A stretch of DNA of 64,000 nucleotides from Helicovermis profundi (GCF_033097505.1 NZ_AP028654.1:264001-328000), one strand, 5' to 3'. Shown: positions 48,237 to 56,902, counted from the first letter of the stretch. Translations and numbers: made by a program. Notes: generated by a model from the sequence alone, not told the origin.

Positions 48237-49289
48237 GTGATTAATATGGAAAATAAAGATGTAATAATTATGTCAATAGAAAGTAGTTGTGATGAAACTT
48301 CATGTGCTCTTGTAAAAAATGGAAGAGAAGTTTTATCTAACATAATATATTCTCAAATAGATATTCATAAAAAATTTGGCGGGGTAGTTCCAGAAATTGC
48401 TTCTAGAAATCATCTAGAAAAAATAAGCCAAGTAATTGATGAGGCACTAGAAGGAGCAGATTTAACTTTTAATGATGTAAGGGCTATTGCGACTACCTAT
48501 GGTCCGGGTTTAGTAGGAGCTCTACTAGTAGGAATGTCAAATGCTAAAGCTCTTGCATATTCATTAGGTGTGAAACTAATTCCTGTCAACCATATAGAAG
48601 GCCATATTTATGCAAATTTTATTGAGCATAAAGAATTAGAACCTCCTTTTGTATGTCTAATAGTATCTGGTGGTCATAGCCATCTTGTTTATATGAGTGA
48701 TTACGGCAAATATGAAATACTTGGTAAAACTAGAGATGATGCGGTTGGAGAAGCATTTGATAAAGTTGCTAGAACACTTGGACTTGGATATCCTGGTGGT
48801 CCTAAAATAGATGCACTTGCTAAAAGTGGAAACCCGAATGCAATTGAATTTCCAAGAGTATATTTAGAAAAGGATTCGCTAGATTTTAGTTTTAGTGGAA
48901 TAAAATCATCAGTCCTTAATTATATTAATTCGTGCAAAATGAAAAATATAGAAATTGTAAATGAAGATGTTGCAGCTTCTTTTCAACAAGCGGTTGTTGA
49001 AGTATTATCTGTAAAGCTAATTAGGGCTGCAAAATTAAAAAAAGTAAAAAATATTGTACTTGCTGGAGGAGTTGCTGCAAATTCAGGTCTTAGAAATTAT
49101 TTGATTTCTTTAAGTAAAGAAAATGATTTGAAATTATATTTTCCTTCAATAGAATTATGTACTGATAACGCTGCAATGATTGGTTCAGCAGCATATTATG
49201 AGTATATAAGCGGTGCTGATGCAGATCTTAATCTTAATGCAGTTCCTAATTTAAAGCTTGGAGAAAAGAGATATGCTGGGTCAAAATAA
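48237..49289 (+). CDS. tsaD: tRNA N6-threonylcarbamoyladenosine transferase TsaD
   Basis: Catalytic subunit that transfers the threonylcarbamoyl group to A37. 350 residues. [14 protein letters not shown], metal-binding [19 protein letters not shown] and [10 protein letters not shown] all match. The GTG at 48237 has AGAAGGGA eight bases upstream; the ATG three codons later is also possible. Confidence 0.95.
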   Translation: MINMENKDVIIMSIESSCDETSCALVKNGREVLSNIIYSQIDIHKKFGGVVPEIASRNHLEKISQVIDEALEGADLTFNDVRAIATTYGPGLVGALLVGMSNAKALAYSLGVKLIPVNHIEGHIYANFIEHKELEPPFVCLIVSGGHSHLVYMSDYGKYEILGKTRDDAVGEAFDKVARTLGLGYPGGPKIDALAKSGNPNAIEFPRVYLEKDSLDFSFSGIKSSVLNYINSCKMKNIEIVNEDVAASFQQAVVEVLSVKLIRAAKLKKVKNIVLAGGVAANSGLRNYLISLSKENDLKLYFPSIELCTDNAAMIGSAAYYEYISGADADLNLNAVPNLKLGEKRYAGSK

Positions 49290-49354
49290 GAAAAAAAATA
49301 GGCTTATGTTAACCAAATAATGATGTTTAAATTTTCTGAATTACCGGTTTGATT

Positions 49355-49425
49355 TGTGGATTAATCTGTGGACAATGTGGATAAAGCTTGTAATTATTTT
49401 ATTTTCATAAAGTATATGTGGATAA
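49355..49425. promoter_or_regulatory. Cluster of four DnaA-box-like nonamers
   Basis: TGTGGATTA (49355-49363), TGTGGACAA (49367-49375), TGTGGATAA (49376-49384) and TGTGGATAA (49417-49425), all in the same orientation. The last two equal the complement of the consensus box TTATCCACA; the others differ at one position. No dnaA, dnaN or rpmH is nearby, so this is not evidently the main origin. Confidence 0.6.
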
Positions 49426-49571
49426 CTTTGCGAGTAATGTTTGTAAAATGTTAAAGTAAAATTCAAAAAAATGTTTAAGAATATAATTATGTGGTATACA
49501 TAATAATGGCTAAAAATATTTACTATATAATTAAGAATTTCATTGTATTAAAGTTTGAGTAAGGAGTTATT

Positions 49572-49598
49572 ATGAAAGTGAAAAAAAGAAATGTTTAA
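49572..49598 (+). CDS. Possible eight-residue leader peptide
   Basis: ATG with AAGGAG at good distance, reading MKVKKRNV then TAA. It is highly basic. It may be a leader or the remnant of a lost gene; nothing is downstream on this strand before the terminator. Confidence 0.2.
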   Translation: MKVKKRNV

Positions 49599-49616
49599 TC
49601 TTGAACTTTAGAAAAA

Positions 49617-49660
49617 ATAAAATGCCGATTACATAATTTTATATGTAATCGGCATTTTTA
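49617..49660 (-). terminator. Strong bidirectional terminator, 3' of acpP
   Basis: Perfect 15-bp stem AATGCCGATTACATA / TATGTAATCGGCATT with T-runs on both strands. Confidence 0.92.
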
Positions 49661-49663
49661 ACG

Positions 49664-49891
49664 TTATAGTACTGTATGCAAATAGTCAATAATATTTTCA
49701 ATAGTTTCAAATTTTTCAGCAACTTCATCTGGAATTTCTATATCAAATTCGTCTTCGATATTCATTACAATTTCAACTGCATCAAGTGAATCAGCATCTA
49801 AATCGCTGTGAATAGAAGTTTCATAAGTTATTAAATCAGGATCAGTTACATTAAGCTGCTCTACTATTATTTTTTTAATTATTTCAAACAT
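49664..49891 (-). CDS. acpP: Acyl carrier protein
   Basis: 75 residues, acidic, with the phosphopantetheine attachment Ser35 in [11 protein letters not shown]. Carries acyl chains in fatty-acid synthesis. ATG at 49891 has AGAAAGGAAGAT; a frame 14 codons longer has no site. It is far from any fab gene and is followed by its own terminator. Confidence 0.93.
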   Translation of the reverse strand: MFEIIKKIIVEQLNVTDPDLITYETSIHSDLDADSLDAVEIVMNIEDEFDIEIPDEVAEKFETIENIIDYLHTVL

Positions 49892-49975
49892 TGTTATCTT
49901 CCTTTCTCTATTTTTTTGTACTGAATAGTTCATATAAATATTATATACAAAAATATTTATTTGTCTATATATTTA

Positions 49976-51886
49976 TTATACTAATGATTCCCATTCTTCA
50001 TATAATATATTTAAGTGCTGCCTTTTATCTTCAACCTCTTTAGAAAGTTTATAGGAAAGTTCATGATTTGAAAATATTTTTTCATCGCATAACTCTGATT
50101 CAAGGTCTTTTATTAGATTTTCGGTTATTAAAATATCGTTTTCTATAGCTTTAAGTTTATTTTTAAGTTTACTTTCTTCTTTCAGCTTTTCTTTTTCTCT
50201 TTTTCTTTCTTCTTTTATTTGAGTTTTTGTTTTAGTTTCTACTATAGGATTTTCTTGAAAATTATTCTCTTCTTTTTTCTTTTCTAAGTAGTAATCATAG
50301 TTGCCTAAAAACAAATTAATACCATTATTCGTTAATTCAAGTATTTTTGTGCATACTTTATTTAGAAAATACCTATCATGAGATATTGTAAGAACCGTTG
50401 CATTGTAGTTGAGTATTGCACTTTCAAGTGCTTCTTTACTTGAAATATCAAGATGATTAGTCGGCTCGTCAAGTAGTAGGAAATTTGAATTATTTAACAT
50501 TAATTTTAATAGGGAAATTCTGCCTTTTTCGCCGCCGCTAAGGTTAGAAATTTTTTTAAATACGTCATCATTCTTAAATAGAAATGAACCTAAAAGAGTT
50601 CTAATTTGAGTAACAGAAAACATGGGTTTTAAATCAGATATTTCTTCTATTAGATTATTTTTTTCATTTAAGTTAAGTTGCTCTTGATCATAATATCCAC
50701 ATGTTACATTGTGTCCTATAGATATTTCTCCATCAGAACTAGTTAATGAATTTGTGAGTATTTTAAATAATGTAGTTTTACCAACCCCGTTAGCACCAAT
50801 TATTCCAATTTTGTCACCCTTATATACATCAAAAGTTACAGAATTAAATATTTGTTTTTCGCCAAATGATTTTGAAAGCTCTTTGACTTTAAGAACATCA
50901 TAGCCACTATCAGTTGTTGAAACAAGATTTAATTTGGTTTTTTCGTTAATAATTGTAGGTTTTTCTACTAGCTCTATTTTCTCTAATTGTTTCTCACGAC
51001 TCCTAGCTCTTTTGGCAAGTTTTTCTGTTCCGTGCCCTTTAAAGCGCCTAATTATTTCTTCTTGTTTTTTTATATCTTTATCTTGTTTTTCAAATTCTCT
51101 TAATTTTGTAATATAAAGTTCTTTTTTAAATCTAATAAATTCCGAATAACTTCCTTCGTGTTCAAGGAGAGACTTATTTTCAAGTTCAAATATTTTAGTT
51201 ACTACTTGATTTAAGAAAAATCTATCATGAGATATTAATATAACTGTTCCTTTATATTTTGAAATAAAGTTTTCGAGCCAAGTTACAGATTCAATATCGA
51301 GGTGGTTAGTAGGTTCGTCAAGAAGTAAAATATCAGGAGAAGAAAGAAGTAATTTTGCTAAATTAAGTTTTGATTTTTGTCCACCAGAAAGCTCATTTGC
51401 ATTTCTAAAAAAATCTTCATCATTAAAGCCAATTCCTCTAAGTACACCTTTGATTTTACTTTCGTAACTATATCCTTCCTTTAAGGTAAATTCGTCAACT
51501 AGATTTGAATATGTTTCAAAAACATCCTTTGGAGGATCAAGGTTTTTTTGACCGTATTCTGAAATAGTATGTTCTAGTTTGCTTATTTTTTCTGCAATTG
51601 CTAAAATTTCTTTAAAAGTCGATTTACAGTATTCATAAAGAGTATCATTTATAGAAAATTTAAGTTCTTGCTCAAGGTAGCCTACAGTAAGATTTTTATT
51701 ATAAAATATATCTCCACTATCATAACTAAGTTTATTTATTAGTATTTTAAATAAAGTAGTTTTTCCAGCTCCATTGTTTCCAATAAGACCGACTTTATCT
51801 CCCTCATTAATTGAAAAAGAAATATCTTTTAATACTGGAATTGTTCCGAAATTTTTTGTTAATTTACTGCATGAAATTGAAACCAT
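49976..51886 (-). CDS. ABC-F family ATPase
   Basis: 636 residues with two ABC domains and no membrane part: Walker A GNNGAGKTT and GANGVGKTT, signatures LSGGQKSKLNLAK and LSGGEKGRISLLK, both with LLLDEPTNHLD. A linker with basic helices lies between and a ~90-residue coiled coil at the C-terminus. Closest in plan to YdiF/YkpA/Uup types that act on ribosomes. Antibiotic-resistance function cannot be told from the sequence. Confidence 0.92.
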   Translation of the reverse strand: MVSISCSKLTKNFGTIPVLKDISFSINEGDKVGLIGNNGAGKTTLFKILINKLSYDSGDIFYNKNLTVGYLEQELKFSINDTLYEYCKSTFKEILAIAEKISKLEHTISEYGQKNLDPPKDVFETYSNLVDEFTLKEGYSYESKIKGVLRGIGFNDEDFFRNANELSGGQKSKLNLAKLLLSSPDILLLDEPTNHLDIESVTWLENFISKYKGTVILISHDRFFLNQVVTKIFELENKSLLEHEGSYSEFIRFKKELYITKLREFEKQDKDIKKQEEIIRRFKGHGTEKLAKRARSREKQLEKIELVEKPTIINEKTKLNLVSTTDSGYDVLKVKELSKSFGEKQIFNSVTFDVYKGDKIGIIGANGVGKTTLFKILTNSLTSSDGEISIGHNVTCGYYDQEQLNLNEKNNLIEEISDLKPMFSVTQIRTLLGSFLFKNDDVFKKISNLSGGEKGRISLLKLMLNNSNFLLLDEPTNHLDISSKEALESAILNYNATVLTISHDRYFLNKVCTKILELTNNGINLFLGNYDYYLEKKKEENNFQENPIVETKTKTQIKEERKREKEKLKEESKLKNKLKAIENDILITENLIKDLESELCDEKIFSNHELSYKLSKEVEDKRQHLNILYEEWESLV

Positions 51887-51970
51887 ATTAATGTCCTTTT
51901 TTATAATTATAATTAAACTTTTTAATGCTGTTTTATTATAATAATAGTTTTTTTTATTTACGTGATAAAT

Positions 51971-52002
51971 TATACCACATATGAAAGATATGTGGTATAA
52001 TT
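51971..52002. promoter_or_regulatory. Perfect inverted repeat between ABC-F and NapH-like genes
   Basis: TTATACCACATAT and ATATGTGGTATAA are perfect complements around a GAAAG centre. The right arm contains a TATAAT-like hexamer, so the dyad may be an operator over a promoter; a terminator role is less likely as no T-run follows. A small hairpin ACCCC-TTGC-GAGGGGGGT follows at 52011-52028. Confidence 0.5.
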
Positions 52003-52053
52003 TGAAAAGAACCCCTTGCGAGGGGGGTTAAAACTGGTGATTTGGAGGTTTCT

Positions 52054-52539
52054 GTGGAAAAATTGTTAAAAAGTAGGAAAACAATACAGTTTCTTTTTGG
52101 ATTTTTAACGTTATACGCTATTTATGTAAAAAATGTTAACTTAGGACTCATTATTGCTTTTGCTGCTATACTTGGAATTTTATTTGGAAAAGTGTTTTGT
52201 AAGTGGATGTGCCCAATTGGCTTTATTATGGAACTTATGACTAAGAACTTAAAAGATGATAAATTAAAACTTCAGCGCTATAATTACTTTAAAGTTGGTT
52301 GCCCAATATCTTGGATACAAGGATTTTTAAATAAACATTCAATGTTTAAAATAAAAGTGGATAGTAAAACTTGTACTTCTTGTGGAATTTGTGATGATAT
52401 TTGTTATATAACAAGCGTTGATAAGAAAAAAAGCTTTTATAAAAATGGTAAAATGGATCCAGGAGTTGCATTTAACTGCGCGAGATGTATGGAATGTGTA
52501 GATAAGTGTCCTACTAATAGCATAAAATTTAAAATGTAA
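52054..52539 (+). CDS. NapH/NosR-like membrane ferredoxin
   Basis: 161 residues. Two membrane segments (~10-30, ~33-50), then CKWMCPIGF, a cysteine motif of the NapH/YccM/NosR group, and two 4Fe-4S motifs (CTSCGICDDIC and CARCMECVDKCP). It lacks the further membrane helices of full NapH, so it is a short form. Likely moves electrons at the membrane. GTG start with TTTGGAGGTTT. Confidence 0.75.
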   Translation: MEKLLKSRKTIQFLFGFLTLYAIYVKNVNLGLIIAFAAILGILFGKVFCKWMCPIGFIMELMTKNLKDDKLKLQRYNYFKVGCPISWIQGFLNKHSMFKIKVDSKTCTSCGICDDICYITSVDKKKSFYKNGKMDPGVAFNCARCMECVDKCPTNSIKFKM

Positions 52540-52583
52540 TAAAGTTGTTTTAATGTAATAGTTAGATTGAATATGTAAAGTAA

Positions 52584-53360
52584 GCAGTGCAGTTCGTCTA
52601 AAGCTACGCTTTAGCCTTACCGCGTGCACTACGCACTATGCCAAAATATAAATAAGTTTCTTGGCTTCAGAGGAAGTTTTCTTCCACTGAAGGTTAGAAA
52701 GTATTATCCAGGGACTTTAGAATTCTTGATTTTCAACTTGAAAAGTTGAAAGCTTAGAATACTTAGTCATCGGATAAAATAATACGCTAATATGAGTAAA
52801 CTCATTCGCTTCTTATTTATGTTTTGGTGTAAAGGCTTAAGCAGTGCAGTTAGTCTAAAGCTGTGCTTTAGCCTTACCGCGTGCATCCTGCACTATGCCA
52901 AAATATAAAATAATACGCTAATATGAGTAAACTCATTCGCTTCTTATTTATGTTTTGGTGTAAAGGGTTAAGCAGTGCAGTTAGTCTAAAGCTGTGCTTT
53001 AGCCTTACCGCGTGCATCCTGCACTATGCCAAAATATAAAATAATACGCTAATATGAGTAAACTCATTCGCTTCTTATTTATGTTTTGGTGTAAAGGGTT
53101 AAGCAGTGCAGTTAGTCTAAAGCTGTGCTTTAGCCTTACCGCGTGCATCCTGCACTATGCCAAAATATAAAATAATACGCTAATATGAGTAAACTCATTC
53201 GCTTCTTATTTATGTTTTGGTGTAAAGGGTTAAGCAGTGCAGTAAGTCTAAAGCTGTGCTTTAGCCTTACCGCGTGCATCCTGCACTATGCCAAAATATA
53301 AAATAATACGCTAATATGAGTAAACTCATTCGCTTCTTATTTTATATTTTGGCGCACTGC
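52584..53360. repeat. Five-unit palindromic tandem array, 131-bp period
   Basis: Units begin (GCAGTGCAG) at 52584, 52841, 52972, 53103 and 53234. The last three spacings are exactly 131 bp; the first is 257 because a 126-bp element sits inside unit 1. Each unit has TAAAGC-TGT-GCTTTA, then TTACCGCGTGC, AGTGCA/TGCACT, and a long hairpin whose arms are CCAAAATATAAAATAA and TTATTTATGTTTTGG around ATGAGT-AA-ACTCAT. The whole array is bounded by GCAGTGC (52584) and GCACTGC (53354). It has no ORF and no spacer diversity. It ends about 20 bp before the rex promoter. Confidence 0.85.
52648..52778 (+). repeat. Structured dispersed element, copy 1 (nested in array unit 1)
   Basis: Flanked by ATAAA on both sides (52648, 52774). 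Stem 1: TTTCT/AGAAA enclosing CTTCAG/CTGAAG and GGAAG/CTTCC. Stem 2: ATCC/GGAT, internal loop AGGG/CATC, then ACTTTAGAATTCT with a matching right arm and a variable tip TTTCAACTT/AAGTTGAAA. Copy 2 has different stem bases but keeps the pairing. Confidence 0.8.
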
Positions 53361-53376
53361 TTTCTTTGTCACAGAT

Positions 53377-53405
53377 TTGACACTCTCTGTTACTGTTGGT
53401 ATAAT
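53377..53405 (+). promoter_or_regulatory. Perfect sigma-A promoter for rex
   Basis: TTGACA (53377-53382), 17-bp spacer, TATAAT (53400-53405). Confidence 0.9.
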
Positions 53406-53445
53406 TTTTATATGATGTATAAATTAAAAAGGTGGAGTTGATTAG

Positions 53446-54075
53446 ATGAGCGCAAATAAGATTTCAATGGCAGTTATTAAAAGATTACCTAAGTATCATA
53501 GATATTTAGCAGAACTTATTGATAAAGATATTAAGAGAATTTCTTCAAAAGAATTAAGTGAGATTATTGGATTTACTGCATCTCAAATTAGGCAAGATCT
53601 TAATAACTTTGGTGGATTTGGTCAACAAGGATATGGATATAACGTTGAAGATTTATATAATGAAATAAAGAAAATTATTGGGCTTACAAGAACGTATAAT
53701 ACTATTATTATTGGAGCAGGAAATTTAGGTCAGGCTTTAGCAAATTATACTAGCTTTGGCAAATTTGGTTTCAATTTGAAAGGTATTTTTGATAAAAATC
53801 CAAAAGTTGTTGGAATAACTATCAATGATATTGAAGTAATAGATGTTGAAAATGTAAAAGAATTTATTAAAAATAATGATGTTGAGATAGCATATATTTG
53901 TACAAGTAGATCAGGTGCTCAAGAAGTTGCTGATGTTTTAGTAGAAGCTGGTATTGAAGCAATTTGGAATTTTGCACCAGTTGATTTAGAAATACCTAAA
54001 GAAATAATTGTAGAAAATGTTCATTTAATTGATAATTTACTTACTTTATCATATTTTTTAAAGGATAATGATTAA
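53446..54075 (+). CDS. rex: Redox-sensing repressor Rex
   Basis: Senses the NADH/NAD ratio and represses fermentation and butyrate/alcohol genes. 209 residues. N-terminal winged helix (VIKRLPKYHRYL, SSKELSEIIGFTASQIRQDLNNFGGFG) and Rossmann domain with GAGNLGQALANY. RBS AAGGTGGAG. Preceded by an array of repeats and a consensus promoter. Confidence 0.96.
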   Translation: MSANKISMAVIKRLPKYHRYLAELIDKDIKRISSKELSEIIGFTASQIRQDLNNFGGFGQQGYGYNVEDLYNEIKKIIGLTRTYNTIIIGAGNLGQALANYTSFGKFGFNLKGIFDKNPKVVGITINDIEVIDVENVKEFIKNNDVEIAYICTSRSGAQEVADVLVEAGIEAIWNFAPVDLEIPKEIIVENVHLIDNLLTLSYFLKDND

Positions 54076-54098
54076 TAGTCAATATTACACTAAATAAG

Positions 54099-54141
54099 AA
54101 AAAAGCTATATTAATAATATTAATTATTAATATAGCTTTTT
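54099..54141. terminator. Terminator after rex
   Basis: AAAAAGCTATATTAATAA pairs with TTATTAATATAGCTTTTT, a long AT-rich perfect stem. Confidence 0.85.
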
Positions 54142-54190
54142 ATAATTGATCTACTAAATGTGGGGGGATTACTTTGTACATTATATAGAT

Positions 54191-54631
54191 TCAATTTTTA
54201 ACTAAGAGTTCAGCATCTAAGAAAATATATTCGAGTAGTGATTTTTCTTTAGATTTAATTGTTAATGATGAAAATGTTTCGAGAGGATAAGCTTTTAGAA
54301 TTTTTATATCGTTTATTTTAAATTCATGAGAATAAATTTTTGAGTTTATATTTAATTTTAAATAGAAATTATCATCTATTAAATAATCGGTGGTATATTC
54401 TTTTTTGGTAACTAAATTTGTTTTTGTTATTGTAAATTTTTTAACGGAGTTTATTTTGTTTTGATATAAAAGTTCTGTCTTATAATTTGAATTATAAGTG
54501 TTAATTTCAAGCACGTTTATTTTTAAAATATTTAGTATAATAAAAAGTAGTAGTAGTGATGATGTGATAATAATAATGTATCGAATTAAAATTTTAGGAT
54601 TATCTGTATCGATTTTTTTTGTAAATTTCAA
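54191..54631 (-). CDS. Hypothetical single-pass membrane protein
   Basis: 146 residues, not recognised. One membrane segment at ~17-37, then a ~105-residue extracytoplasmic domain of alternating beta-like strands, with no cysteine. RBS on the minus strand is AATGGTGATATT. It diverges from the thiolase; the shared region holds four CTAC motifs. Confidence 0.6.
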   Translation of the reverse strand: MKFTKKIDTDNPKILIRYIIIITSSLLLLFIILNILKINVLEINTYNSNYKTELLYQNKINSVKKFTITKTNLVTKKEYTTDYLIDDNFYLKLNINSKIYSHEFKINDIKILKAYPLETFSSLTIKSKEKSLLEYIFLDAELLVKN

Positions 54632-54677
54632 AATATCACCATTCTTTCACTAATATAACTTAATAATAATATTTAGA

Positions 54678-54711
54678 CTACAATATACTACACTATTCTA
54701 CAGTAAACTAC
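54678..54711. promoter_or_regulatory. Four CTAC motifs in 10-bp phase
   Basis: CTAC at 54678, 54688, 54698 and 54708, exactly one helical turn apart, in the divergent region between the hypothetical gene and the thiolase. Possible binding site for a cooperative regulator. Confidence 0.5.
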
Positions 54712-54797
54712 ATAGTAAAAAAAAATAAAACTAAGGAAATTTTTATAAATATAGAGTATAATGTAGGAATAGGGTAAGGTTGTGTATGGAGGTAATT

Positions 54798-55976
54798 ATG
54801 AGAGAAGTAGTAATTGTAAGTGCAGTTAGAACTGGTGTTGGTTCATTTGGTGGAAGTTTAAAGAATATTACACCAATGGATTTAGGAGCAAAGGTAATCA
54901 AAACAGCAATTGAAAAAGCTGGAATAAAAGTGACTGACGTTGATGAAGTTTTATTTGGATCAGTACTTCAGGCTGGATATGGTCAGGGCGTTGCAAGGCA
55001 AGCTGCAATAAAAGCAGGATTACCTGTTGAAGTACCTGCTGCAACTGTTAATATGATTTGTGGATCGGGTCTTAAAACAGTTTCTTTAGCAGTTCAATCA
55101 ATAATTTCTGGCGATAATGATATTGTTATAGCTGGTGGAACTGAAAATATGAGTATGAGTCCATATGTACTTAAAAATGCTAGATGGGGTCAGAAAATGG
55201 GTAATGGTGAAATGTATGATCCAATGGTTATGGATGGTCTTTGGGATGCATTTAATGACTACCATATGGGTATTACAGCTGAAAATATTGCAGAAAAATA
55301 TAATCTTACAAGAGAAGCTCAAGATGAATTTTCTTACAATAGTCAACTTAGAGCGGCTAAAGCAAGAAAAGAAGGAAAGTTTAAAGACGAGATAGTAGCT
55401 ATAGAAATACCTCAAAGGAAAAAAGATCCAATTATTTTTGATTATGATGAGTATATTAAAGAAAATGCAGATTTAGAAAAAATGAAAAAATTAAGAACTG
55501 CATTTAAAAAAGATGGAACTGTTACTGCTGCTAGTTCTTCTGGAATAAACGATGGTGCTGCTGCATTTGTAGTTATGAGTAAGGAAAAAGCTGATGAGTT
55601 AGGTGTAAAACCATTAGTTACATTAGTATCTCACGCATCTGCCGGTGTTGATCCAAGTGTAATGGGTCTTGGACCAATTCCTGCGACAAGAAAAGCTCTT
55701 AAAAAAGCTAATTTAACTGTAGAAGATATTGATTTATTTGAAGCTAATGAAGCTTTTGCTGCGCAGTCACTTGCTGTTATAAAAGATTTAGGATTAGATA
55801 TAGAAAAAGTTAACGTAAATGGTGGCGCTATTGCAATTGGACATCCAATTGGGGCATCTGGAGCGAGAATATTAGTAACTCTTATTCATGAAATGCTTAA
55901 AAGAGAATCTACTTATGGAGTTGCAACTCTTTGTATTGGTGGTGGAATGGGAGAAGCAGTAGTTGTTAAAAGATAA
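54798..55976 (+). CDS. Acetyl-CoA acetyltransferase (thiolase)
   Basis: Condenses two acetyl-CoA to acetoacetyl-CoA, the first step of butyrate or ketone production. 392 residues. Nucleophile Cys88 in [25 protein letters not shown] and the second Cys in [10 protein letters not shown] all present. ATG at 54798 has TGGAGG. It is monocistronic here, ending at a terminator, and lies 0.7 kb from rex, which often controls such genes. Confidence 0.95.
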   Translation: MREVVIVSAVRTGVGSFGGSLKNITPMDLGAKVIKTAIEKAGIKVTDVDEVLFGSVLQAGYGQGVARQAAIKAGLPVEVPAATVNMICGSGLKTVSLAVQSIISGDNDIVIAGGTENMSMSPYVLKNARWGQKMGNGEMYDPMVMDGLWDAFNDYHMGITAENIAEKYNLTREAQDEFSYNSQLRAAKARKEGKFKDEIVAIEIPQRKKDPIIFDYDEYIKENADLEKMKKLRTAFKKDGTVTAASSSGINDGAAAFVVMSKEKADELGVKPLVTLVSHASAGVDPSVMGLGPIPATRKALKKANLTVEDIDLFEANEAFAAQSLAVIKDLGLDIEKVNVNGGAIAIGHPIGASGARILVTLIHEMLKRESTYGVATLCIGGGMGEAVVVKR

Positions 55977-55993
55977 AATATAAAAAATTAATT

Positions 55994-56034
55994 AAAAAGG
56001 TTTTGCGCTCTTTAGAGTGCAAAACCTTTTTTTT
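55994..56034 (+). terminator. Strong intrinsic terminator after thiolase
   Basis: AAAAAGGTTTTGCGCTC pairs with GAGTGCAAAACCTTTTT (one G-U), four-base loop, long T-run. Confidence 0.92.
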
Positions 56035-56170
56035 AAGAAACTTTTCTAATTTGTTTTATTATAATAAAAAAGTATATAAATATATATAATATTAAAATAA
56101 TATAAAAATTGATTCTTAATTTACGTTATAGTAAATAATTATTGTATATAATATTTTGATGAGGTGGAAG

Positions 56171-56824
56171 ATGATTAAATTAGTGGTATTTGACTTAGAT
56201 GGAGTAATTACAGAAACTAGTGAACAACATTTTATTGCTTGGAAAACATTGGCAGATTCAAAAAATATTGTTATTGATAGAGAATTTAATGAAAGTTTAA
56301 AAGGTGTTTCAAGATATGATTCTATTGTGAAAATACTTAAATATGGAAATGTATTAGATGATTATTCTAAAGAAGAAGTTAAAAAATTAATGAAAATTAA
56401 AAACGATAATTATGTAAAACTAATTAGCAAATTTAATGAAGACAATATTAATGGTGGAGTAGAAGATTTATTTATATATTTTAAAAAAAATAATATAAAA
56501 ATAGCAATAGGAAGTGCATCTAGAAATGCACCTTTCTTAATAAAAAATATGAAATTAGATGTTTATATTGATTATATTGTTAATCCGTTAAATTTAGATG
56601 GAAAACCGAGTCCAGATATATTTTTGGATGCAGCTAATCATTTTGGAATATCTCCCACTGAATGTATTGGCATTGAAGATGCTATTTCGGGAATTAAAGC
56701 AATAAATACTGCAGGTATGATTTCAATAGGCATAGGGGATAAAAAAATTCTTAAGGATGCTGATTATGTGTATGATTCAATTGGTGAAATTGATTATAAG
56801 GTTTTAGAGGAAATGGTTAAATAA
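56171..56824 (+). CDS. HAD-family beta-phosphoglucomutase-like
   Basis: 217 residues. HAD motif I FDLDG (Asp8, Asp10) with cap helices, motif II SAS (SASRNAPF), KPSPDIFL and IEDAISGI. The size, LKGVSR and the KPSPDIF motif fit beta-phosphoglucomutase; other sugar-phosphate phosphatases are possible. ATG at 56171 has GAGGTGG. Lies 79 bp upstream of the PP-loop gene, in a run with two other predicted phosphoester enzymes. Confidence 0.82.
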   Translation: MIKLVVFDLDGVITETSEQHFIAWKTLADSKNIVIDREFNESLKGVSRYDSIVKILKYGNVLDDYSKEEVKKLMKIKNDNYVKLISKFNEDNINGGVEDLFIYFKKNNIKIAIGSASRNAPFLIKNMKLDVYIDYIVNPLNLDGKPSPDIFLDAANHFGISPTECIGIEDAISGIKAINTAGMISIGIGDKKILKDADYVYDSIGEIDYKVLEEMVK

Positions 56825-56849
56825 AGTTCTAACTGAATAAATTTTAATG

Positions 56850-56887
56850 TATAATATAGTTAGTGATTTTATGCTAGCTATATTATA
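56850..56887 (+). promoter_or_regulatory. Inverted repeat in the PP-loop gene leader
   Basis: TATAATATAG and CTATATTATA are perfect complements; TTAG/CTAG pair partly inside. The right arm ends three bases before the GAGGTGAG ribosome site, so it could be an operator or an RNA hairpin affecting translation. Confidence 0.45.
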
Positions 56888-56902
56888 TTTTGAGGTGAGT
56901 AA

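Larger units (their letters stand above)
49290..49616 (+). other. Gene-free stretch with a DnaA-box-like cluster
   Basis: No gene longer than a micro-ORF. Contains four TGTGGAtaa-type nonamers (see next entry), an AT-rich run (about 49430-49560) and a tiny ORF with a good ribosome site. Confidence 0.6.

Noticed and set aside
49355..49560. Main chromosomal origin oriC
   Set aside because: DnaA-like boxes and AT-rich DNA are present, but dnaA, dnaN, rpmH and gyr genes are not in the window; kept only as a DnaA-box cluster.
52339..52629. Minus-strand ORF over the ferredoxin gene
   Set aside because: It is antisense to a clear iron-sulfur protein and extends into the repeat; no ribosome site.
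52584..53360. CRISPR array
   Set aside because: Repeats are 131 bp and contiguous with no variable spacers, and no cas genes are near.
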